Positions 24,694 through 33,103 are shown, numbered from the stretch's first letter. The stretch is DNA of 64,000 bases from Streptomyces luteolus (GCF_029968015.1 NZ_JASCIS010000021.1:1-64000); one strand, 5' to 3'. A program made the numbers and translations. The notes: generated by a model from the sequence alone, not told the origin.

Positions 24694-26271
24694 TCAACTC
24701 CGGCCGCTGTCCAGGGCCTTGCGGCCGAGTGGTCCGGGCAGGGCGGGGCGCCCCTCAGGGGCGGTCCGCTCCAGGCGCAGGGCGAGCGCGGGACAGCGCC
24801 GTACGGCCCGCTGAGCGCGTCCGCGCAGCTGCAGCGGCACCGAGGCGTCCGCGACCGCGGGGAAGCCGTCGGGGCCGAGCCTGATCAGCTCGGGCACGAC
24901 GTCCGCGCAGAGTCCGTGCCCCTCGCAGAGGGTCCAGTCGACGGCGAGCCGCTCCCCGCTCGTCGCCCCGGGATCGGGCGCTCCGGCGGCGGTGGGCAGC
25001 GGCAGTAGGCCTCTGGTACGACGGCCGCAGCCACCGCTCAGCACATGCGCTGCCACGTCGTCCGCGAACGCCGCCAGCGTCGATTCCACGAAGCTCGCCG
25101 TACCGTCCGGGTGCTTGCAGGCCCCCCGCCCGCGGACCGCCGCGATCACCTCGCGCAGCGCTTCGAGTGCCGTGGGGCCGCCGCCCGTGAGGAGGTCGGC
25201 GAGGCCGCCCGCCGCTGCGGGCAGGCCGAGGCGGCAGGGGCCGCACTGGCCGGAGCTCTCCGCGGCCAGCCAGTTCGCCACCCGCAGAGCCTCGCCGACC
25301 GGGCACGTCTCGGGGCCGATCGGCAGCACCGCGCCCGCGCCCAGGGCGCCGCCCATCGCCTCGAGGGCGGCGCGGGACACGATCGCGTCGCGTGCGGCCG
25401 TCGCGTCAAGCCAGCGGCCGTGATAGCCGCCCGTCAGCACGCCCTGGGGGAGCGGCGGGGCGCCGGCCAGTTGAAGGACGTAGCGCAGCGGCACGCCCGT
25501 GGGCACCTCGATGACCATGGGGCGGGCCACCGAGCCGGAGAGGGTCAGCAGTACGGTGCCGGGTTCGTCGCGCAGGCCGGTGTTGCGGTAGCGGGCCGGC
25601 CCGATCCGTGCGGCCACGGCGAGTTGGGCGAACGTCTCCGCGTTGGACAGCAGCGTGGGCGCGCCACCGACACCGGCGTCCGACGCGCGGACCTTGCGCC
25701 CCGGCGGCAGAGCGGGGCCGCCCTCGGCGGAGCGCACCAGGGCGGATGCCTCGCCGGTCACCATGCGGTGCGGGTTTCGCTGGACACGCGCGCGTAGTGC
25801 CGCGTTTCGGCGGTTGGTGAGGCCTCTTTCGGCGAGGGCCGCTGTCATCGCCGCCTCGGTCGAGTCGCGGGTGACACCGATCACCAGGGTGCGTGCGCCC
25901 AGTGCCTCGGCGGCTAGGAGTGCGCCGTCGAGGACGAGGTGCGGCGCACGGTTGAGGAGCACGGTGTCCTTGCGGCAGGCGGGCTCGTCCTCGCTGCCGT
26001 TGACCACGACGACCGGACGGATGCCGCGGCCGATCGCGGTGTGGGCGACGGCCCGCAGCTTTCTCGCGAAGGGGAAACCGGCGCCGCCGCGGCCGCGCAG
26101 CAGTACCTCGTCGGCCAGCGCGGCGAGCCGCTCACCGGCCACCGGCTCCAGCGGACCGTGCACCTTGAGGTGCATGGCCAGGTCGAGCCGCTCGACCAGG
26201 TCGAAGCCCGAGGTGAGTTGGGGGAGGCCGACGACTCGCACTTCGGGGACGTCGGGGAGCGGAGCGTTCAA
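24694..26271 (-). CDS. NuoF-like flavoprotein fused to a ferredoxin domain
   Basis: 525 residues. The central part resembles the NADH/FMN subunit of complex I (NuoF): RGRGGAGFPFARKLRA, VVNGSEDEPACRKDTVLL, SNAETFAQLAVA and the Fe-S loop ESSGQCGPCRLGLP with GACKHPDG later. The normal ESCGxCxPCR has its first Cys as Ser here, so the cluster site is altered. The last ~80 residues are a ferredoxin (DWTLCEGHGLCADVVPELI then RRCPALA), fitting one small 3Fe-4S or 4Fe-4S cluster. The TTG at 26271 is chosen because AGGAGG lies 6 nt upstream. It forms an operon with the ferric-reductase-like gene upstream (43 nt gap) and probably passes electrons between NAD(P)H and that membrane cytochrome. Confidence 0.82.
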   Translation of the reverse strand: MNAPLPDVPEVRVVGLPQLTSGFDLVERLDLAMHLKVHGPLEPVAGERLAALADEVLLRGRGGAGFPFARKLRAVAHTAIGRGIRPVVVVNGSEDEPACRKDTVLLNRAPHLVLDGALLAAEALGARTLVIGVTRDSTEAAMTAALAERGLTNRRNAALRARVQRNPHRMVTGEASALVRSAEGGPALPPGRKVRASDAGVGGAPTLLSNAETFAQLAVAARIGPARYRNTGLRDEPGTVLLTLSGSVARPMVIEVPTGVPLRYVLQLAGAPPLPQGVLTGGYHGRWLDATAARDAIVSRAALEAMGGALGAGAVLPIGPETCPVGEALRVANWLAAESSGQCGPCRLGLPAAAGGLADLLTGGGPTALEALREVIAAVRGRGACKHPDGTASFVESTLAAFADDVAAHVLSGGCGRRTRGLLPLPTAAGAPDPGATSGERLAVDWTLCEGHGLCADVVPELIRLGPDGFPAVADASVPLQLRGRAQRAVRRCPALALRLERTAPEGRPALPGPLGRKALDSGRS

Positions 26272-26314
26272 GGACGGCCTCCTGGAGAGGGACGGCTCCC
26301 TGGAGAGCGGGATT

Positions 26315-27613
26315 TCAAGGACAGCCTCCTGTGGAGCCGGATGTGCTCCAGGGCTCACCGGACGTGGGCTGCCCGTAGGGCCTGTGCTGTTGCGCGGGGA
26401 GGTGGGGGGCAGGGCGGGCGCTGTCGGGTTCCTCGCTCTCCGCACAGGGGCGTGGCGTGACCGCCGGCGTCTCCCCGGAGTCGTACGGGTCGTATGCGCG
26501 CGGTGTGTACGCGGGCGGCTCCTGGCCCGTGTGCGGGGCGCGCGTCGGCCGGGGTGGCAGCGGGGCGGGTTGGTGGCCGTAGGGCGCGGACAGGGCGCGG
26601 TAGGCGGCCGTCATGTCGGTCCTTGCCGCCGGTCCGACGGACGGCTGGGGAGGGGCTTCGCCGAGCGGGGGAGGGGGCGGCGCGTAGCGGTGTTCGGGGG
26701 CGCGCGCGTCGAGGCGGTGCTCCTGCCCGTAGGGAGCGAAATCGTGCTCCTGTCCGCCCGGTGGCGTGGGCGGTGTCCAGTCGGGTCGGGTGGGGATGTC
26801 GGTGGCTGTCCGCGGTGCGGTCGGGGTGGGCTCCATTCCGGGCAGTGGGGTCTGCCTGCGGGGCGGCTGCCGGTGGGCGGATCGGCGGCCGCGCGGTGCC
26901 TGGTCGAGCAGGTCCAGGAGGCGGCGGGCCACCTGGCGCTTGATCGGCGCGGGTGCGGAGCGCAGGGCCAGGGCGCCGCCGACGGCGACCAGGCACAGGC
27001 AGTACAGCGCGACGACCCAGCCACTGGGCTCTCGGCCCGCGTACAGGCCGTGCGCGAGCGCCGCGCACCAGGCCGGGTAGGCCAGGGTGTGCAGCGCGCG
27101 CCAGCGGCCGGCGACCCGGGCCGGGGAGGCGAAGGCGCTGCGCAGGGCTCCCGTGACGCCGGTGACCAGCATGAGCAGCCCGGCCAGGGCGCCCAGGCCG
27201 ATCAGTACGCCCGTTCCGCTCGGGCCGAGCGAGAACGGCACCAGGGCGCCGACGAGCGACACGTGGTCGAGGGCCACCTTCACTGTGCCGTGCAGCAGCA
27301 GGAACCCGATCGCGGCGATCGCCGTGGCCCGGTGCACTGCCTGGGCGAGCAGTCTGTGGCGGGTGCTGAGGAAGATCCGGTCGGAGGCGACCAGGCCCCA
27401 GACGATCGAGCAGGTCAGGGCGACGAGGGCGAGCACTCCTGTGGTGAAGTCGAGGGCGCCCCGCAGCCCGTCGCCCCCGGTGAGGACGACGAGGGGGATC
27501 AGGAGGAGCAGCGCGGCGACCAGACCGCCGCGAGCGGTGCGGCTCAACTCCGGTGCGGGACCGGAGCGTTGATGTGGATCTCGAACGTGCGCAGAAGCTT
27601 GTGGAGGGTTCAT
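26315..27613 (-). CDS. Ferric-reductase-like (YedZ-type) membrane cytochrome
   Basis: 432 residues. About six N-terminal membrane helices carry spaced His residues (AQAVHRATAIAAIGFLLLHG; WRALHTLAYPAWCAALAHGL), the pattern of b-haem ligation in the ferric-reductase/NOX transmembrane family. The C-terminal ~190 residues are Pro/Arg-rich and probably disordered (TRAPHTGQEPPAYTPRAY). It lacks its own FAD/NAD domain, so the NuoF-ferredoxin protein downstream is the natural partner. A GGAG motif precedes the ATG at 27613. A second AGGAGG overlaps the gene end, followed at 6 nt by a TTGA in which a possible TTG start overlaps this gene's TGA stop. Confidence 0.82.
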   Translation of the reverse strand: MNPPQASAHVRDPHQRSGPAPELSRTARGGLVAALLLLIPLVVLTGGDGLRGALDFTTGVLALVALTCSIVWGLVASDRIFLSTRHRLLAQAVHRATAIAAIGFLLLHGTVKVALDHVSLVGALVPFSLGPSGTGVLIGLGALAGLLMLVTGVTGALRSAFASPARVAGRWRALHTLAYPAWCAALAHGLYAGREPSGWVVALYCLCLVAVGGALALRSAPAPIKRQVARRLLDLLDQAPRGRRSAHRQPPRRQTPLPGMEPTPTAPRTATDIPTRPDWTPPTPPGGQEHDFAPYGQEHRLDARAPEHRYAPPPPPLGEAPPQPSVGPAARTDMTAAYRALSAPYGHQPAPLPPRPTRAPHTGQEPPAYTPRAYDPYDSGETPAVTPRPCAESEEPDSARPAPHLPAQQHRPYGQPTSGEPWSTSGSTGGCP

Positions 27614-27841
27614 GGGGTCACTCCGAATGGTTCGGCAAAGCGCGTCCCGGGCCGCATGCTAAGTGGCTCCATACCGGCCAGTAAGGGGTTCGAGTTATTG
27701 CGTTGTTATCCAGTGGCGATCGGTCTGTTGTGTTGCCCCGATAGGCGCCGGTACGCCGAGTAACCCTCGGACTGAACCCGGAGGGAAATCCGGAACTCGG
27801 GCGGTCCTGGAAGCTCGGTGCGACCCCCAGGGGCGCTGCGG

Positions 27842-27847
27842 TACCCT
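27842..27847 (+). promoter_or_regulatory. Leaderless -10 box before the leuS leader peptide
   Basis: TACCCT ends 6 nt before the ATG at 27854, so the leuS transcript probably begins at the leader-peptide start codon. A -35 element is not clear. Confidence 0.55.
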
Positions 27848-27853
27848 GACGCC

Positions 27854-27892
27854 ATGCGTGCCGTACGCCTTCTGCTTAGCGAGCCGCGCTGA
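27854..27892 (+). CDS. leuS leader peptide (12 residues, three Leu codons)
   Basis: ATG at 27854 encodes MRAVRLLLSEPR then TGA. The three consecutive leucines are CTT-CTG-CTT. The stop overlaps the 5' arm of a large hairpin, and a U-run terminator follows before leuS: the layout of a ribosome-mediated attenuator. When charged tRNA-Leu is scarce, a ribosome stalled at the Leu codons would prevent the hairpin arm at 27884-27892 from pairing. The predicted transcript starts at this ATG, so initiation would be leaderless. Leucine attenuators are known in actinobacteria upstream of leu genes; assignment here rests on this sequence. Confidence 0.72.
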   Translation: MRAVRLLLSEPR

Positions 27893-27940
27893 TCAGTACC
27901 GACCACGGCCTTCCGGCGAAGGTGGTCGGAGTCAGCGCGG
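27884..27940 (+). promoter_or_regulatory. Attenuator hairpin of the leuS leader
   Basis: A three-tier stem: CCGCGCTGA (27884-27892) with TCAGCGCGG (27932-27940), CCGACCAC (27899-27906) with GTGGTCGG (27922-27929), and CCTTC/GAAGG at the tip. The 5' arm contains the leader stop codon, so ribosome position would decide whether it forms. I could not define a clean antiterminator pairing by eye. Confidence 0.65.
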
Positions 27941-27943
27941 CGA

Positions 27944-27967
27944 CCCCTCCTGTGTGAGGGGTTTTTT
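27944..27967 (+). terminator. U-run terminator before leuS
   Basis: CCCCTC (27944-27949), loop CTGTGT, GAGGGG (27956-27961) and six T. This is a textbook intrinsic terminator, rare in such GC-rich DNA, placed 63 nt before leuS. A further hairpin (TTTCGGCTG/CAGCCGAAA) follows it. Confidence 0.85.
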
Positions 27968-28030
27968 CATTTCGGCTGTACGTCGCAGCCGAAAACGCCG
28001 GCAGAGACGATCGATGGAGCCTTAAGGATC

Positions 28031-30910
28031 ATGAGCGAGACGAATTCGGCTGCCGAAGTGGCAGCGCCGCACCGCTACACGGCCGCCCTGGCCGCGGACA
28101 TCGAGGCACGCTGGCAGGACTTCTGGGACGAAAACGGCACCTATGAGGCGCCGAATCCGAGCGGTGACCTGGCCGGTGACCAGGCGGTCGCCGACCGGCC
28201 CAAGAAGTTCATCATGGACATGTTCCCGTACCCCTCGGGCGCGGGCCTGCACGTAGGCCACCCGCTGGGATACATCGCGACCGACGCCTTCGCGCGCTTC
28301 CAGCGCATGACCGGGCACAACGTCCTGCACACCCTGGGCTTCGACGCCTTCGGCCTGCCCGCCGAGCAGTACGCCGTGCAGACGGGCACCCACCCCCGGG
28401 TCTCCACCGAGGCCAACATCGTCAACATGAAGGCGCAGCTGCGCCGCCTGGGCCTGGGCCACGACAAGCGCCGCTCCTTCGCGACGATCGACCCGGACTA
28501 CTACAAGTGGACCCAGTGGATCTTCCTGCAGATCTTCAACTCCTGGTACGACGCGGACGCGCAGAAGGCCCGGCCGATCGCTGAGCTGATCGCCCAGTTC
28601 GAGAGCGGCGAGCACCCCGTTCCCGCCGACGAAACCGGCACCACGCGCGCGTGGTCCGAGCTGAGCCCGGCCGACCGCGCCGAGGTCCTGGGCCAGTACC
28701 GCCTGGCGTACGCCTCCGACGCCCCCGTCAACTGGTGCCCCGGCCTGGGCACCGTACTGGCGAACGAGGAGGTCACCGCCGACGGTCGCTCCGAGCGCGG
28801 CAACTTCCCGGTCTTCAAGTCCGAGCTGCGCCAGTGGAACATGCGCATCACCGCGTACGCGGACCGCCTGATCGACGACCTGGACGGTCTGGACTGGCCC
28901 GAGGCGATCAAGCTGCAGCAGCGCAACTGGATCGGCCGCTCCGAGGGTGCCCGCGTCGACTTCCCGATCGACGGCGAGCGCATCACGGTCTTCACGACCC
29001 GCCCGGACACCCTGTTCGGCGCCACCTACATGGTTCTGGCGCCCGAGCACCCGCTGGTCGAGAAGTTCACCCCGGACGCCTGGCCCGAGGGCACCCACGA
29101 CGTCTGGACGGGCGGCCACGCGACGCCCGCCGAGGCCGTCGCCGCGTACCGCAAGCAGGCCGCGACCAAGTCCGACGTCGAGCGCCAGGCCGAGGCCAAG
29201 GACAAGACCGGCGTCTTCATCGGCGCGTACGCGACCAACCCGGTCAACGGCGAGCAGGTCCCGGTCTTCATCGCCGACTACGTCCTGATGGGGTACGGCA
29301 CCGGCGCGATCATGGCCGTCCCCGCGGGCGACCAGCGCGACTTCGAGTTCGCGCGCGCCTTCGAGCTGCCGATCCACTGCATCGTCGAGCCGACCGACGG
29401 CCGCGGCACGGACACCTCCACCTGGGAGGACGCCTTCGGCTCGAACGACGCGAAGATCATCAACTCGTCGAACGACGACATCTCCCTGGACGGCCTGGGC
29501 GTCGCCGAGGCCAAGGCGCGCATCACCGAGTGGATGGCGCAGCGGGGCGTCGGCGAGGGCACCGTCAACTTCCGGCTGCGCGACTGGCTGTTCAGCCGCC
29601 AGCGCTACTGGGGCGAGCCCTTCCCGATCGTCTACGACGAGGACGGCGTCGCGCACTCGCTGCCCGAGTCGATGCTGCCCCTGGAGCTGCCGGAGGTCGA
29701 GGACTACTCCCCGCGCACCTTCGACCCGGACGACGCGGACACCTCCCCGGAGACCCCGCTGTCGCGCAACGAGGACTGGGTCAACGTCCAGCTGGACCTG
29801 GGTGACGGCGTCAAGACGTACCGCCGCGAGACCAACACCATGCCCAACTGGGCCGGTTCGTGCTGGTACGAGCTGCGTTACCTGGACCCGCACAACGACG
29901 ACAAGCTGGTCGACCCGGAAATCGAGCGCTATTGGATGGGCCCGCGTGAGGGCCAGCCGCACGGCGGCGTCGACCTGTACGTGGGCGGCCAGGAGCACGC
30001 CGTACTGCACCTGCTGTACGCCCGTTTCTGGTCCAAGGTGCTGTTCGACCTGGGCTGCATCGCGTCCTCCGAGCCGTTCCACAAGCTGTACAACCAGGGC
30101 ATGATCCAGGCGTACGTCTACCGCGACAGCCGTGGCTTCCCGGTGCCCGCCGACGAGGTCGAGGAGCGCGACGGCAAGTACTTCTTCGAGGGCGAGCCGG
30201 TCAAGCGCGAGCTGGGCAAGATGGGCAAGTCCCTGAAGAACGCGGTCACCCCGGACGAGATCTGCGCCGAGTACGGTGCGGACACCCTGCGCCTCTACGA
30301 GATGGCGATGGGTCCCCTGGACGTCTCCCGGCCGTGGGACACGCGCGCGGTGGTGGGCCAGTTCCGGCTGCTGCAGCGGCTGTGGCGCAACGTCGTCGAC
30401 GAGTCGACCGGCGCGGTCACCGTGTCCGACGCCGAGCCCGACGAGGACACGCTGCGCGCCCTGCACAAGGCGATCGACGGCGTCCGCCAGGACCTGGACG
30501 GCATGCGGTTCAACACCGGCATCGCCAAGATCACCGAGCTGAACAACCACCTGACCAAGTCCGGTGGTGCGGTGCCGCGTTCGGTCGCCGAGCGTCTGGT
30601 GCTGCTGATCGCGCCGCTGGCCCCGCACATCGGCGAGGAGCTGTGGCGCAAGCTGGGCCACGATGCGTCGGTCGTCCACGAGGAGTTCCCGGTCGCCGAC
30701 CCGGCGTACGTCGTCGACGAGACCGTGACCTGCGTCGTGCAGATCAAGGGCAAGGTCAAGGCACGCCTGGAGGTGTCCCCGTCGATCTCGGACGAGGAGC
30801 TGGAGACGGCGGCCCTGGCCGACGAGAAGGTCGTGGCGGCGCTGGCCGGCGCGGGCATCCGCAAGGTGATCGTGCGGGCGCCGAAGCTGGTCAACATCGT
30901 TCCGGCCTGA
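28031..30910 (+). CDS. leuS: Leucyl-tRNA synthetase
   Basis: Charges tRNA-Leu. 959 residues, the normal bacterial class Ia size. The HIGH motif is YPSGAGLHVGHPLGY (about 66-80), the editing (CP1) domain holds TTRPDTLFGATYMVLAPEHP, and the KMSKS loop is GKMGKSLKN (about 730). YVGGQEHAVLHLLYARFW is the zinc/tRNA region typical of LeuS. Regulation is probably by the leader attenuator just upstream. Codon use is striking: by my in-frame count 71 of 72 leucines are CTG, one is CTC and none CTT, TTG or TTA, whereas neighbours such as lepA mix CTC and CTG freely. The gene ends at the hairpin 30964-31001. Confidence 0.98.
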   Translation: MSETNSAAEVAAPHRYTAALAADIEARWQDFWDENGTYEAPNPSGDLAGDQAVADRPKKFIMDMFPYPSGAGLHVGHPLGYIATDAFARFQRMTGHNVLHTLGFDAFGLPAEQYAVQTGTHPRVSTEANIVNMKAQLRRLGLGHDKRRSFATIDPDYYKWTQWIFLQIFNSWYDADAQKARPIAELIAQFESGEHPVPADETGTTRAWSELSPADRAEVLGQYRLAYASDAPVNWCPGLGTVLANEEVTADGRSERGNFPVFKSELRQWNMRITAYADRLIDDLDGLDWPEAIKLQQRNWIGRSEGARVDFPIDGERITVFTTRPDTLFGATYMVLAPEHPLVEKFTPDAWPEGTHDVWTGGHATPAEAVAAYRKQAATKSDVERQAEAKDKTGVFIGAYATNPVNGEQVPVFIADYVLMGYGTGAIMAVPAGDQRDFEFARAFELPIHCIVEPTDGRGTDTSTWEDAFGSNDAKIINSSNDDISLDGLGVAEAKARITEWMAQRGVGEGTVNFRLRDWLFSRQRYWGEPFPIVYDEDGVAHSLPESMLPLELPEVEDYSPRTFDPDDADTSPETPLSRNEDWVNVQLDLGDGVKTYRRETNTMPNWAGSCWYELRYLDPHNDDKLVDPEIERYWMGPREGQPHGGVDLYVGGQEHAVLHLLYARFWSKVLFDLGCIASSEPFHKLYNQGMIQAYVYRDSRGFPVPADEVEERDGKYFFEGEPVKRELGKMGKSLKNAVTPDEICAEYGADTLRLYEMAMGPLDVSRPWDTRAVVGQFRLLQRLWRNVVDESTGAVTVSDAEPDEDTLRALHKAIDGVRQDLDGMRFNTGIAKITELNNHLTKSGGAVPRSVAERLVLLIAPLAPHIGEELWRKLGHDASVVHEEFPVADPAYVVDETVTCVVQIKGKVKARLEVSPSISDEELETAALADEKVVAALAGAGIRKVIVRAPKLVNIVPA

Positions 30911-30963
30911 TGCGTCACCTGCCGCGCGTCGGTGCCTGACGCGGTGGCAGGGATGTCCCCTAC

Positions 30964-31001
30964 GGGCAGGTTGGGGGTTCGAAGGAACCCTTGGCCTGCC
31001 C
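30964..31001 (+). terminator. Terminator after leuS
   Basis: GGGCAGG (30964-30970) pairs with CCTGCCC (30995-31001), enclosing an inner GGGTTC-GAAG-GAACCC hairpin. It lies 54 nt after the leuS stop. Confidence 0.65.
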
Positions 31002-31052
31002 GTCTGCGTTTACCGTGGAAGAGACCGTCGTCAAGACCCCCGGAGGCCCGTC

Positions 31053-31877
31053 ATGGGTGAAGCGATCGCCGTACTGGCGGTGCTTTTCGTGCTCTTCGTG
31101 GTGCTGGGGGTGTTTGTCACGATCAAGGTCGCGAAGGCCGCCGCGCGCGGAGTGGACCGCACCATCGAGCAGGCCCGCCGCACAGTCGAGGACACCACCC
31201 TGAAGGCGAAGACGTACGCACAGCCCGGCCCTGTGGGCGAGCTGGCGCGGCTGCGCGTGCAACTGCGCTCGACGATGAAGGCCACCCAGGAGGCCCTCGG
31301 CAGCGGCGCCCAGGAGGATGCCTCGCTGCAGGAGTCGCTCCGCCTCTTCGACCGTCTGACCGCCCATGGACACGAGCTGGACCGTGAGCTGAAGCGCCTG
31401 GAGCGCGACCCGGACAAGGCCCGCCTCGCACAGCGGCTGCCCGACCTCAAGGAGCGGACGGACCAGATCACCCAGGCCGCGGACTCCCTTCGCTGGGCCG
31501 CCCACGACCGCGCCCGCAACTTCGCCGACGGCGACCTGGCGGAGCTGGGCCGGCAGATCGACATGGAGTCCGGCGCGCTGCGGCACTGGACCCCGGCTCA
31601 GCCGGCCGAGACGGGTTCGGAGGGGGACGCGGAGGAGAAGGCGGCTGCTCCCTCGCGGCCGGCCGCGCCTTCGTGGCCCGAGCCGACGCTGGTCGACGGC
31701 CCTGCGGCGCCCACCGAGCAGACGTGGCCCGATGGGCGGTCGGAGCGGTCGGAGCGGTCGGATCATGCGGATCGCTCCGAGGCGGATGCCGAGCGTGGCC
31801 CTGAGGCGATCGAGCCGAGCAGACCGGCGCCCACGTACCCGTGGCAGAAGGACGTGAAGCCGGAGAGCACGACCTGA
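31053..31877 (+). CDS. Single-pass membrane protein with coiled coil
   Basis: 274 residues. An N-terminal helix (AIAVLAVLFVLFVVLGVFVTI) without a cleavage site anchors the protein, with the bulk in the cytosol. A long charged helical region follows (about 40-180: RTIEQARRTVEDTTLKAKTY; LFDRLTAHGHELDRELKRLE; RLPDLKERTDQITQAADSLR), probably a coiled coil. The last ~90 residues are Pro/Ser/Glu-rich with RSERSERSDHADRSE. GGAGG precedes the ATG. The topology resembles cytoskeletal or septal scaffolds, but I do not recognise the family and no function should be read from that. Confidence 0.75.
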   Translation: MGEAIAVLAVLFVLFVVLGVFVTIKVAKAAARGVDRTIEQARRTVEDTTLKAKTYAQPGPVGELARLRVQLRSTMKATQEALGSGAQEDASLQESLRLFDRLTAHGHELDRELKRLERDPDKARLAQRLPDLKERTDQITQAADSLRWAAHDRARNFADGDLAELGRQIDMESGALRHWTPAQPAETGSEGDAEEKAAAPSRPAAPSWPEPTLVDGPAAPTEQTWPDGRSERSERSDHADRSEADAERGPEAIEPSRPAPTYPWQKDVKPESTT

Positions 31878-32093
31878 AGCGGTGTGCGTGAACCCGTTTA
31901 TGCGTGGCGGACTTGAGCAGGATCCGGGCGGGCGTTCTGGGCAGGGTTTTCGCGAATCCGGAGAATGGTCAGTCACGTCTCGGGATACGGACAGGCGCGG
32001 TTCGGCGACTGTGCCGCACCGCAGGTGACCCCGCTGATCCACCCTGCTGATCAACCCGCAGGCCCCGGGCTGCCGGACGAGAGGCCAGGCAGG

Positions 32094-32099
32094 TAATCT
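32094..32099 (+). promoter_or_regulatory. Leaderless -10 box of the DegV gene
   Basis: TAATCT ends 7 nt before the ATG at 32107; no ribosome-binding site is present. Confidence 0.5.
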
Positions 32100-32106
32100 C
32101 CAGCTC

Positions 32107-32952
32107 ATGTCCCGCCATGTCGCGATCGTCACGGATTCAACGGCCTACCTGCCGCAGCGGACGATGGAGCGGCACAGCATCACCGCGGTCCCACTGACCG
32201 TGGTCCTGGGCGCTCAGGCACTGGAAGAGGGCACCGAGATCTCGGCCCGCTCGCTCGCCACCGCACTGCAGAAGCGCCAGCCGGTGACCACCTCCCGGCC
32301 GAGCCCCGAGCTGTTCGCCGAGACCTACCGCCGCGTTGCCGAATCGGGCGCGACGGGCATCGTGTCGCTCCACCTCTCGGCAGAGTTCTCCGGTACGTAC
32401 GACGCGGCGGTGCTTGCGGCGAAGGACGCCCCCGTGCCCGTACGCGTGGTGGACACCGGCATGGTCGCGATGGCCCTCGGGTTCTGCGCGCTGTCCGCGG
32501 CGGAGACCGTCGACGCAGGCGGTACGGCGGACGACGCGGTGGCCGCGGCCGAGAAGCGCGCGGCCTCCACCTCCGCCTACTTCTACGTCGACACGTTGGA
32601 CTACCTGCGCCGCGGCGGCCGGATCGGGGCCGCCCAGGCGCTCCTCGGCTCGGCGCTCGCGGTCAAGCCGCTGCTCCAACTGGACAACGGGCGCATCGAG
32701 TTGCTGGAGAAGGTGCGGACCGCCTCCAAGGCCATCGCCCGGCTCGAGGAGATCGTGACGGAGCGGGCCGGCGTCAGCGAGGTGGACATCGCGGTACACC
32801 ACCTGGCGGCGCCGGAGCGCGCGAGCGCCCTCGCGGACCGGCTCAGGGAGCGGGTGCCGGGGCTGGCCGAGCTGCACGTCAGCGAGGTGGGCGCGGTGAT
32901 CGGGGCGCACACGGGGCCGGGGCTGCTGGGGGCGGTTGTCTCGCCTCGGTAG
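32107..32952 (+). CDS. DegV family fatty-acid-binding protein
   Basis: 281 residues with the DegV/FakB fold: HVAIVTDSTAYLPQ at the N-terminus, KRQPVTTSRPSPELFAETYR (the TS-P motif contacting the carboxylate), VSLHLSAEFSGTYDAAVLAA, VDTLDYLRRGGRIG and a C-terminal HTGPGLLGAVV. In Firmicutes such proteins present fatty acids to a FakA kinase; no FakA gene is in this window. The DNA after the stop (to 33005) contains imperfect copies of GGCTTGCTTCGGCA. Confidence 0.9.
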   Translation: MSRHVAIVTDSTAYLPQRTMERHSITAVPLTVVLGAQALEEGTEISARSLATALQKRQPVTTSRPSPELFAETYRRVAESGATGIVSLHLSAEFSGTYDAAVLAAKDAPVPVRVVDTGMVAMALGFCALSAAETVDAGGTADDAVAAAEKRAASTSAYFYVDTLDYLRRGGRIGAAQALLGSALAVKPLLQLDNGRIELLEKVRTASKAIARLEEIVTERAGVSEVDIAVHHLAAPERASALADRLRERVPGLAELHVSEVGAVIGAHTGPGLLGAVVSPR

Positions 32953-33076
32953 GGCTTGCTTCGGCAGGGCTTGCTTCGGCAGGGGTTGCCTCGGTGGGGC
33001 TTGGGTTGTCATGCCGGGCCCTACGGCCGGTACTTGTGGTGGGCGTGCTGTGGTGTGACTCGTGTGAGTGACGGAG

Positions 33077-33103
33077 TTATCCACAACTCCCGGGTAATCC
33101 ACA
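33077..33103 (+). promoter_or_regulatory. Two DnaA-box-like sites upstream of comEA
   Basis: TTATCCACA (33077-33085) matches the consensus DnaA box and sits inside a GGAGTT/AACTCC inverted repeat. TAATCCACA (33095-33103) lies 18 bp further on. The pair is 39-65 bp upstream of the comEA -10 box. Confidence 0.55.

Noticed and set aside
27962..28010. T-box riboswitch before leuS
   Set aside because: No T-box bulge sequence or specifier loop was seen; the Leu-rich leader peptide and hairpin series fit attenuation better.
28022..30679. 885-residue open frame opposite leuS
   Set aside because: Fully antisense to leuS with composition mirroring its codon positions; no start signal or motif.
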